Source: Piscinibacter sp. | Lineage (GTDB): Bacteria > Pseudomonadota > Gammaproteobacteria > Burkholderiales > Burkholderiaceae_C | Reading direction: 5' to 3' | Assembly: GCA_019635485.1 (NCBI GenBank) | Contig: JAHBZL010000051.1 | Coordinates: 1 to 33,077, forward strand | Length of the DNA stretch: 33,077 bases | Shown: positions 27,237 through 33,077 of the stretch, piece by piece | Position numbering within the stretch: the stretch's first letter is position 1 | Layout of the letters: each line of letters starts with the position of its first letter | The notes under the pieces: generated by a model | Seen by the model: only the letters and a program-made list of their open reading frames with translations | What the model was told of the DNA's origin: nothing | The model's database searches: none | Position numbers and translations under genes: made by a program

Positions 27237-28184
27237 ATGAGCCTGCTGCACCCCGACTGCCGCGCCCTGCTGGACCTGATGGAGGCCAAGGGCATCCCGC
27301 CGGTGCACGTGCTGAGCCCGGCCGACGCGCGCAGCGCCTACCGCGACCGGCGCTTCTTCACGCAGCCGGACGCCCCGGCGGTGGCCGAGGTGCGCGACCT
27401 GCAGGCGCCCGGGCCGCAAGGGCCGGTCCCGCTGCGTCTGTACCGGCCGGCCGGTGCCGCCGCCGGGCAGCGTCTGCCGGGGCTGCTGTACCTGCACGGC
27501 GGCGGCTGGGTGATCGGCGACCTCGACACGCACGACACGCTGTGCCGCGAACTCGCGAACGGTTCCGGTGCCGCGGTGGTGGCGGTGGACTACCGGCTCG
27601 CCCCCGAGCATGCGTTCCCCGCCGCCGTCGACGACACGCTGGCCGCGCTGCGCTGGGTGCATGCCCAGGCCGAGGCGCTCGGGCTCGACGCGGCGCGCCT
27701 GGCCGTGGGCGGCGACAGCGCTGGCGGCAACCTGGCGGCAGTCGCCGCGATCGCGGCGCGCGATGCCGGCGGCCCGGCGCTGGCCCTGCAGTTGCTGATC
27801 TACCCGGCCACCGATCAGCGCCACGGTGCCGCGTCGCACGCCGCGCTCGGCGAAGGCTATCTGCTGACGCGCGATTCGATGCTGTACTACCGCCGCCACT
27901 ACCTGCCCGACCCGGCGCAATACCTCGACTGGCGCGCCTCGCCCCTGCTGCAGGCGGACCTCGCCGGCCTGCCGCCGGCGCTGGTGCTGACCGCCGGCTT
28001 CGACCCGCTGCGCGACGAGGGCCTGGCCTACGCGCAGCGCCTCACCGAGGCGGGCACACGCTCGACGCAGCTGTGCTTCGAGCGCCAGATCCACGGCTTC
28101 ATCACGATGGGGCGGGTGATCGGCGAGGCGAACGACGCGGTGCGCCTGTGCGCCGCGGCGCTGCGCGCGGCGCTGCAGCCCTGA
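27237..28184 (+). CDS. HSL-family alpha/beta hydrolase (esterase/lipase)
   Basis: 315 residues, cytoplasmic. Hormone-sensitive-lipase family motifs are LYLHGGGWVIGD (oxyanion hole, from His87) and GGDSAGGNLAA with the Ser161 nucleophile. The triad is completed by Asp256 (TAGFDPLRDEG) and His286 (RQIHGFITMG). YRLAPEHAFPAAVDD is also typical. These enzymes cut short acyl esters; the natural substrate is unknown. It follows amiC by 19 bases on the same strand, where mutL would be expected in many gammaproteobacteria. Confidence 0.92.
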   Translation: MSLLHPDCRALLDLMEAKGIPPVHVLSPADARSAYRDRRFFTQPDAPAVAEVRDLQAPGPQGPVPLRLYRPAGAAAGQRLPGLLYLHGGGWVIGDLDTHDTLCRELANGSGAAVVAVDYRLAPEHAFPAAVDDTLAALRWVHAQAEALGLDAARLAVGGDSAGGNLAAVAAIAARDAGGPALALQLLIYPATDQRHGAASHAALGEGYLLTRDSMLYYRRHYLPDPAQYLDWRASPLLQADLAGLPPALVLTAGFDPLRDEGLAYAQRLTEAGTRSTQLCFERQIHGFITMGRVIGEANDAVRLCAAALRAALQP

Positions 28185-28197
28185 GCCGCCCCAAGCC

Positions 28198-28842
28198 TCA
28201 GGTCGGCGCGGCGCGGCGCGCCTTCCAGGCACCGAAGAGCACGACGAGACCGGGCAGCAGGATCGCCGCCCAGATGATCTTGTCCAGATGCTCCTTGACC
28301 CAGGGGATGTTGCCGAACAGGTAGCCCGCCATCGTCACCCCACCGACCCAGAGCACGCCGCCGGTCACGTCGTAGAAGGTGAACTTGCTGCGCGTCATGC
28401 TGGCCACGCCGGCGACGAAGGGTGCGAAGGTGCGCAGGAAGGGCATGAAGCGCGCCGCCACGATCGTGATGCCGCCGTACTTCTCGTAGAACGCATGCGC
28501 CTGGTCGAAGGCATGGCGGTTGAAGAAGCGGGAGTTCTCCCAGCGGAACACCTTCGGCCCGAAGTAGCGGCCGATCGTGTAGTTGCTCTGGTTGCCGAGG
28601 ATGGCCGCCGCGGTCAGCAGGCCGATCGATAGCGGCAGGTCCATCAGGCCGGCGCCGCACAGCGTGCCGACCACGAACAGCAGCGAGTCGCCAGGCAGGA
28701 AGGGCATCACCACCACACCGGTCTCGACGAAGATGATGGCGAACAGCAGCGCATAGACCCATGTGCCATGGGTGGCAACGAAGTTCGCCAAGTGCACGTC
28801 GACGTGCAGGATGAAGTCGATCAGGAAGGCTGCGATGTCCAT
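28198..28842 (-). CDS. DedA family membrane protein
   Basis: 214 residues with the VTT/DedA pattern: FAIIFVETGVVVMPFLPGDS, LTAAAILGNQSNYTIGRYFG, KYGGITIVAARFMPFLRTFA and FVAGVASMTRSKF. Conserved acidic and arginine residues (Glu in VETG, Asp in PGDS, Arg in ARFMPFLRT) are present. DedA proteins are inner-membrane; some act as flippases for undecaprenyl phosphate or phospholipids. A GATAAT hexamer lies 8 bases before the ATG, in the 32-base gap after the HD-GYP gene. It is convergent with the esterase gene. Confidence 0.93.
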   Translation of the reverse strand: MDIAAFLIDFILHVDVHLANFVATHGTWVYALLFAIIFVETGVVVMPFLPGDSLLFVVGTLCGAGLMDLPLSIGLLTAAAILGNQSNYTIGRYFGPKVFRWENSRFFNRHAFDQAHAFYEKYGGITIVAARFMPFLRTFAPFVAGVASMTRSKFTFYDVTGGVLWVGGVTMAGYLFGNIPWVKEHLDKIIWAAILLPGLVVLFGAWKARRAAPT

Positions 28843-28850
28843 GGGAGCGG

Positions 28851-28856
28851 ATTATC
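28851..28856 (-). promoter_or_regulatory. Candidate -10 element for dedA (GATAAT) with possible -35
   Basis: GATAAT on the minus strand (5 of 6) ends 8 bases before the dedA ATG. CTGACC at 28873-28878 (4 of 6 to TTGACA) lies 16 bases upstream and overlaps the HD-GYP stop codon. This is the best complete promoter candidate among the near-leaderless set. Confidence 0.5.
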
Positions 28857-28874
28857 GGCAGCGCCGGTCCCGGG

Positions 28875-30182
28875 TCAGCCGACCTGGTCGATGGCCCGCA
28901 CCTGGGCCAGCCATTCGGCCAGGGACGCCGGCAGCGGCGTCGCCGCGGCAGCGTTGCGCCAGCGCCGCTCGAGCTGGTTGGCCGTCGCGCGCAGATGCCA
29001 TTGCAATTCCTGCTCGAGCGCCCACAGCTCGATGCGCACCGCGGGGTCGCGCGTATCGTCCTGGCCCAGCCGCTCCAGCTGGTCGGGAGTGACACCGGCG
29101 TTGTAGAGCATGCGCTGCAGGCTCTGCACCTGCTCGTCGACGGACAGCAGCACGGCGCGACGATCGCCCTCCGACTCCGCCACCAGGGGTTCGAGCGTGC
29201 CATGCCATTGCAGGGCATGCTCAGAGAGCAGGCGCAGCCGATGCAGCGCCTCCTCGACCAGCACGGTGGACGCATCCGCCGGCGGCGGCAAGGTGCGCAG
29301 CAGGCGCTGGATCGACCTGACCAGCACCGGGTCGTAACGACGCGGGTTCATGCGCAGCGCGAGCGAGACCCGCTGTTCCGGGTGACGCCGCCGGCCGTCG
29401 AACATCGCCGTCACCAGTTCGGCGAGTGAAAGCACGCGACCGAGCGGGCTGAGGGCGTCACCGACCAGCCCGCGCGGGTAGCCCGAGCCGTCCAGGCGCT
29501 CGTGGTGCTCGAGAACGGCACGTGCCACCTCGCGCGGGTAGGCGTGGAAGCGCTGGATGAGCATCGAGCCGGTCAGAGGGTGCACGTAAAGCGGCCGGCG
29601 CTCGTCGCCGCTGAGCAGCTGCCCGGGGGCAAGCAGTGCCGGGTCGATGTGCAGCATGCCGAGGTCGTGCAGCAGCCCGGCCGCGGCGGCCATGGTGATG
29701 TCGTGCAGGGGCGCGCCGGCCTCGCCGACGAGGTGCGCGCACAGGAGAGCCGAGCGAAGGCTGTGATCGAACAGGTCCGGGCGGTTCGCGCGCAGCAAGG
29801 TGAGCTGGAACGCCACCGGGCGCGGCAGCGGGATGGCTTCGACCGCCTCGAGCATCATGCGCCGCACCCGCCCCGCGGGCGCCGTGGCGGCGAACAGGCC
29901 GACCGGATCGATCAGGCACTCGATCGCCGCACGCAGCACCTTGCCGTCGACGCCGGGTTCGCTGTCCAGGCATTCGTCCAGCGGCGAGCTCAGGCGGTGC
30001 CGGACCAGCCGGTCGTAGAGGCTGCCGTCGACCGTCACACCGCCTTCGAGCAGCTTGAGCCCGTTGGCGTTGTAGATCGCGCGCGAGGTCACGATCGGCC
30101 GCCGCCGGGCCATCTCGGTGACGGCCTGCAGAAAGGCCGCCCCTTCCGGCGCCGATTCGACGGTACTGCTGGCTTCTCCCAT
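28875..30182 (-). CDS. HD-GYP domain protein (putative c-di-GMP phosphodiesterase)
   Basis: 435 residues with no membrane helix or receiver domain visible. Residues ~25-110 form an N-terminal region of unknown type. The HD-GYP domain spans ~135-260: His172-Asp173 in GLLHDLGMLHIDPALL, His201 in YVHPLTG, and HHERLDGSGYPRGL (His226, His227, Glu228, Asp231 to Pro236). The C-terminal ~140 residues are helical. HD-GYP proteins hydrolyse c-di-GMP. The usual Lys of HDxGK is Met176 here, so activity is less certain although metal ligands are kept. ATG 30182 is chosen; GTG 30185 is the alternative. Confidence 0.88.
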   Translation of the reverse strand: MGEASSTVESAPEGAAFLQAVTEMARRRPIVTSRAIYNANGLKLLEGGVTVDGSLYDRLVRHRLSSPLDECLDSEPGVDGKVLRAAIECLIDPVGLFAATAPAGRVRRMMLEAVEAIPLPRPVAFQLTLLRANRPDLFDHSLRSALLCAHLVGEAGAPLHDITMAAAAGLLHDLGMLHIDPALLAPGQLLSGDERRPLYVHPLTGSMLIQRFHAYPREVARAVLEHHERLDGSGYPRGLVGDALSPLGRVLSLAELVTAMFDGRRRHPEQRVSLALRMNPRRYDPVLVRSIQRLLRTLPPPADASTVLVEEALHRLRLLSEHALQWHGTLEPLVAESEGDRRAVLLSVDEQVQSLQRMLYNAGVTPDQLERLGQDDTRDPAVRIELWALEQELQWHLRATANQLERRWRNAAAATPLPASLAEWLAQVRAIDQVG

Positions 30183-30190
30183 CACCGCGC

Positions 30191-30196
30191 ACTCTA
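30191..30196 (-). promoter_or_regulatory. Weak -10-like element for the HD-GYP gene (TAGAGT)
   Basis: TAGAGT (4 of 6) lies 8 bases before ATG 30182, or 5 before GTG 30185. It would be divergent from the mutL element 64 bases away. Confidence 0.3.
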
Positions 30197-30260
30197 CAGG
30201 TGCATGCCCGGCGTGAAGGGTCGAGGTGGCGGGCAAGCCACGCCCATTCGTGCAGCTTCC

Positions 30261-30266
30261 TACAAT
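30261..30266 (+). promoter_or_regulatory. Candidate -10 element for mutL (TACAAT)
   Basis: TACAAT matches the -10 consensus at 5 of 6 positions and ends 7 bases before GTG 30274. No Shine-Dalgarno and no clear -35 are present. It supports GTG 30274 over a start further upstream at 30226. Confidence 0.45.
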
Positions 30267-30273
30267 CCGATCG

Positions 30274-32079
30274 GTGAACGCCGTCCTGCAACCCGCCGCG
30301 CGCCGGGCCATCCGTGAACTGCCCGACGAATTGGTCAGCCAGATCGCCGCCGGCGAGGTGGTCGAGCGCCCGGCCTCGGTGGTGCGCGAGCTGGTCGACA
30401 ACGCGCTCGATGCCGGCGCGACCGAGGTCGTCGTGCGCCTGGTGGGCGGCGGCATCCGCAGCGTCGTTGTCGAGGACGACGGCGGCGGCATCCCGGCGTC
30501 CGAGCTGCCGCTGGCACTGCGTCGCCACGCGACCAGCAAGATCGCTTCGCTGGCCGAGCTGGAGAGCGTCGCGACGATGGGCTTTCGCGGCGAGGCGCTC
30601 GCCGCGATCGCCTCGGTGGCCGACCTGGCGATCGCCAGCCGCACACCGGAGGCCGCCTTCGCGCAGCGCCTCGAGGCCCGCTCCGGCGAACTCGAGCCCG
30701 CGCCGCGCGCGGTGGGCACCAGCGTCGAGGTGCGGGAGCTGTTCTTCGCGACCCCGGCGCGGCGCAAGTTCCTCAAGAGCGAAGCCACCGAGCTGGCGCA
30801 CTGCGTCGAGGCGGTGCGCCGCCACGCGCTGCCGCGGCCGGATGTCGGCTTCGCCGTCTGGCACGAGGGCAAGCTCGTGCAGCAATGGCGCCGCGCCGAC
30901 CCCGCCCAGCGCCTGCGCGACGTGCTCGACGACGACTTCGTGGCCGCCAGCCGCACGCTGGCGCTCGAGGCCGGGCCGCTGCGCATCCACGGCCGCGCCG
31001 GGCTGCCGGAGGCGGCCCGGGCACGGGCCGACCAGCAGTACGTCTACGTGAACGGCCGCTACGTGCGCGACCGGCTGATCGCCCACGGTGTGCGCTCCGC
31101 CTACGAGGACGTGCTGCACGGCGCGCGCCAGCCGGCCTACGTGCTGTTCATCGACATCGCGCCGGACCGCGTCGACGTCAACGTGCACCCGACCAAGATC
31201 GAGGTGCGCTTCCGCGACGCCCGCGAGGTCCACCAGGTGGTGCGCCGCGCGGTCGAGGCGGCGCTGGGCGCCTCGCGCGCCGGCGAGGCGGCCGAGGCGC
31301 CGGCGGCGCCGGCCGCCCCCGCGGCATGGCCCGGAGCCGCGCCGTTGCAGGGCTCGCTCGGCCTGCAGCAGGCCGCCCTGCTCTACGCCCGCGAACCCGC
31401 GCCCGCGTGGGACGCCGGGGCGTCGACGGGCACGGCGCAGGCGCTCCCGCCGGCCAACCCGCTGGCCGTGGCGCCTGCCGCCGCGTCCGCCGACGACTGG
31501 CCGCTCGGTCGCGCGCTGGCGCAGCTCGGCGGCGTCTTCGTGCTGGCCGAGAACGCGCAGGGCCTGGTGATCGTCGACATGCACGCGGCGCACGAGCGCA
31601 TCGTCTACGAGCGGCTGAAAGGCGCGCTCGCGGGCAGCGGCATCGAGGCGCAGCCGCTGCTGATCCCGGCCACCTTCGCCGCCACGGCACAGGAGATCGC
31701 CACCGCCGAGCAGCAGGCCGACAACCTGCTCGCGCTCGGGCTCGACGTGGCCCCGCTCGCGGCCGGCACCCTCGCGGTGCGCTCGCGGCCGGCGGCACTG
31801 GCCGGCGGCGACGTGGTCGAGCTGGCGCGCAGCGTGCTGGCCGAACTGGCGCAGTACGACGCCAGCAGCGTGATCCAGCGCGCCCAGCACGAGATCCTCT
31901 CGACCATGGCCTGCCACGGCGCCGTGCGCGCGAACCGCCAGCTCACCGTGGCCGAGATGAATGCGCTGCTGCGCGACATGGAGCGCACCGAGCGCGCCGA
32001 CCAGTGCAACCATGGCCGCCCCACCTGGCGGCAGGTGACGCTGAAGGAGCTCGACGCGCTGTTCTGGCGCGGGCGCTGA
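30274..32079 (+). CDS. mutL: DNA mismatch repair protein MutL (endonuclease-type)
   Basis: 601 residues. The GHKL ATPase domain shows AAGEVVERPASVVRELVDNA (Glu39, Asn43), EDDGGGIP, TMGFRGEALAAIASV and GTSVEVRELFFATPARRKFL. A Pro/Ala-rich linker (~340-405) leads to the dimerisation domain. That domain has DMHAAHERIVYE (Asp435, His437, Glu441, Glu446), MACHGAVRA (Cys547) and CNHGRP (Cys578, His580), the pattern of nicking MutL proteins; E. coli MutL lacks it. Gln of the usual DQHA is Met436 here. GTG 30274 fits the family start. MutL links MutS mismatch recognition to strand removal. Confidence 0.95.
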   Translation: MNAVLQPAARRAIRELPDELVSQIAAGEVVERPASVVRELVDNALDAGATEVVVRLVGGGIRSVVVEDDGGGIPASELPLALRRHATSKIASLAELESVATMGFRGEALAAIASVADLAIASRTPEAAFAQRLEARSGELEPAPRAVGTSVEVRELFFATPARRKFLKSEATELAHCVEAVRRHALPRPDVGFAVWHEGKLVQQWRRADPAQRLRDVLDDDFVAASRTLALEAGPLRIHGRAGLPEAARARADQQYVYVNGRYVRDRLIAHGVRSAYEDVLHGARQPAYVLFIDIAPDRVDVNVHPTKIEVRFRDAREVHQVVRRAVEAALGASRAGEAAEAPAAPAAPAAWPGAAPLQGSLGLQQAALLYAREPAPAWDAGASTGTAQALPPANPLAVAPAAASADDWPLGRALAQLGGVFVLAENAQGLVIVDMHAAHERIVYERLKGALAGSGIEAQPLLIPATFAATAQEIATAEQQADNLLALGLDVAPLAAGTLAVRSRPAALAGGDVVELARSVLAELAQYDASSVIQRAQHEILSTMACHGAVRANRQLTVAEMNALLRDMERTERADQCNHGRPTWRQVTLKELDALFWRGR

Positions 32080-32116
32080 ACTGAACTTTTCCGGGCCGGC
32101 CGCCTCAGTGGAACCC

Positions 32117-32974
32117 ATGTCGCGCCCCTCACGCCTGCGTACCTGGCTGCTCGCCCCGCTGCTGGCGCTCGCGCTGGCGGGCACGCTGGTCGGCTGCGCC
32201 ACGCTGGACGAGAAGCAGCGCGAGTGGATCTTCCAGCCCTCGGCCGGCAACGGCTGGGGCTACAGCAGCACCGACGGCATGGACGATGTCTGGATCGAGC
32301 ACCGCTCGGCCGCCAGCGGTCATCCGGTGCGGCTGCACGCGTTGTGGATGCCGCAGGCGCGTGCCGACGCGCCGGTGCTGCTGTACCTGCACGGCGCGCG
32401 CCGCAACGTGCTGGGCAGTGCCTTCCGCATCCGCAACATGCACGACCTGGGTTTCGCGGTGCTGGCGGTCGACTACCGTGGCTTCGGGCGCAGCAGCGAC
32501 GAGCTGCCCTCCGAGGCGGCGGTGCTGGAGGACGCGCGCGCGGCCTGGGACTGGCTGGCGCGCGAGCAGCCGCAGCGGCCGCGCTACATCTTCGGTCATT
32601 CGCTGGGCGGCGCGATCGCGGTGCAGCTGGCCGGCACGGTGAGCGATTCGCGCGGGCTGATCGTCGAGGGGACCTTCACGTCGATCCCGGACGTGTTCCG
32701 CAGCTTCAAGTGGGGCTGGCTGCCGATCACGCCGCTGATCACGCAGCGCTTCGACTCGGCCGAGCACATCCGCCGCGTGCGCATGCCGGTGCTGGTGGTG
32801 CACGGCAGCGACGACCGGCTGATCCGGCCCGAGCTGGGGCGGGCGCTGTACGAGAACGCCCCCGCGCCGAAGCGTTTCGTGCTCGTCGAGGGCGGGACGC
32901 ACTACAGCACCAACGGCATCGGCCAGGCGCTCTACCGCGACGCCTTGCGTGACCTGTTCGGCCTTGGCGAGTAG
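32117..32974 (+). CDS. Alpha/beta hydrolase lipoprotein
   Basis: 285 residues from ATG 32117; GTG 32108 would add three residues. The N-terminus is a lipoprotein signal (RTWLLAPLLALALAGTLVGC, Cys27), so it should be membrane-anchored in the periplasm. The hydrolase domain shows LLYLHGARRNVLGS, VDYRGFGRSSDE, FGHSLGGAIA (Ser162), HGSDDRLI (Asp233) and GGTHYS (His262), a complete triad of the BEM46/serine aminopeptidase-like type. The substrate is unknown. It starts 37 bases after mutL, where miaA is usual in gammaproteobacteria. Confidence 0.87.
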   Translation: MSRPSRLRTWLLAPLLALALAGTLVGCATLDEKQREWIFQPSAGNGWGYSSTDGMDDVWIEHRSAASGHPVRLHALWMPQARADAPVLLYLHGARRNVLGSAFRIRNMHDLGFAVLAVDYRGFGRSSDELPSEAAVLEDARAAWDWLAREQPQRPRYIFGHSLGGAIAVQLAGTVSDSRGLIVEGTFTSIPDVFRSFKWGWLPITPLITQRFDSAEHIRRVRMPVLVVHGSDDRLIRPELGRALYENAPAPKRFVLVEGGTHYSTNGIGQALYRDALRDLFGLGE

Positions 32975-32985
32975 CCGCGGCATGG

Positions 32986-32991
32986 TCCAAT
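32986..32991 (+). promoter_or_regulatory. Weak -10-like element before the last gene (TCCAAT)
   Basis: TCCAAT (4 of 6) ends 7 bases before ATG 32999, matching the position of stronger elements in the window. No Shine-Dalgarno is present. Confidence 0.25.
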
Positions 32992-32998
32992 CGGGGCC

Positions 32999-33077
32999 AT
33001 GGCGACGTTGAAACTGAAGCGCCCCGCCGCGCCGCGCGGCGACCGCGCTCCGGTGCGCGGCAGCGCGCCGCGCGCGC
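32999..33077 (+). CDS. N-terminal fragment of an unrecognised basic protein
   Basis: 26 residues run from ATG to the window edge: MATLKLKRPAAPRGDRAPVR then GSAPRA. The start is strongly basic and Pro/Ala/Arg-rich, of a kind often seen at the N-terminus of RNA-binding proteins or RNA-modifying enzymes. I cannot assign a family from this much sequence. It is downstream of the lipoprotein hydrolase by 24 bases. Confidence 0.5.
   Translation, partial: MATLKLKRPAAPRGDRAPVRGSAPRA

Overview
The window is a gene-dense stretch of roughly 70% GC chromosomal DNA from what looks like a betaproteobacterium of the order Burkholderiales, close to the Rubrivivax/Leptothrix/Methylibium group. This placement is inferred from base composition and family content: a Bug-type periplasmic receptor, a fused PhaAB-type Mrp antiporter, a TssQ-like lipoprotein beside ybgC-tolQRA, a queG/tsaE/amiC/mutL neighbourhood and single-chain class I fumarase. 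No tRNA, rRNA, CRISPR array, insertion sequence or prophage is visible, and no gene-free stretch exceeds about 165 bases. The content is mostly envelope, ion-transport and housekeeping genes.

Layout. 1-3131 (+): the PEGA tail of a truncated protein, a small lipoprotein, ybgC and tolQ-tolR-tolA. The usual tolB-pal genes do not follow; convergent acs (acetyl-CoA synthetase) does, and acs carries a duplicated 3' tail around a hairpin element. 5381-6907 (+): a YqhA-family membrane protein and a NaChBac-type voltage-gated cation channel with filter TLESWS. 6912-9648 (-): nfeD, slipin and DUF2062, joined by ATGA overlaps. 9744-15596 (-): a six-gene Mrp/Mnh/Pha cation/proton antiporter operon (A/B-C-D-E-F-G), also chained by four-base overlaps. 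15762-20361 (+): class I fumarase, a small MscS-like protein, a soluble MgtE-N/CBS paralogue and a full MgtE magnesium channel. 20378-23309 (-): a small secreted protein, xerD overlapping a Bug receptor, and a chalcone-isomerase-like exported protein. 23402-24304 (+): an AEC permease. 24325-28184: queG (-) and tsaE-amiC-alpha/beta hydrolase (+), with queG and tsaE start codons directly abutting. 28198-30182 (-): DedA and an HD-GYP protein. 30274-33077 (+): mutL, a lipoprotein hydrolase and the start of an unrecognised gene.

How the genes fit together. Three blocks handle monovalent or divalent cations (NaChBac channel, Mrp antiporter, MgtE pair with MscS-like protein), and two handle envelope integrity (Tol system; AmiC). 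The queG-tsaE-amiC-mutL order resembles the enterobacterial queG-nnr-tsaE-amiB-mutL cluster, but nnr is missing and three genes are inserted before mutL.

The most interesting signals are: (i) a recurring -10-like hexamer placed 6-8 bases before start codons that lack a Shine-Dalgarno sequence, suggesting leaderless or near-leaderless mRNAs for ybgC, the MscS-like gene, queG, dedA, mutL and perhaps others; (ii) the duplicated acs tail flanking a REP-like double hairpin; (iii) the TM-less MgtE-N/CBS gene overlapping mgtE; and (iv) the zero-gap queG/tsaE divergence. I do not see a clearly new defence or metabolic system here.
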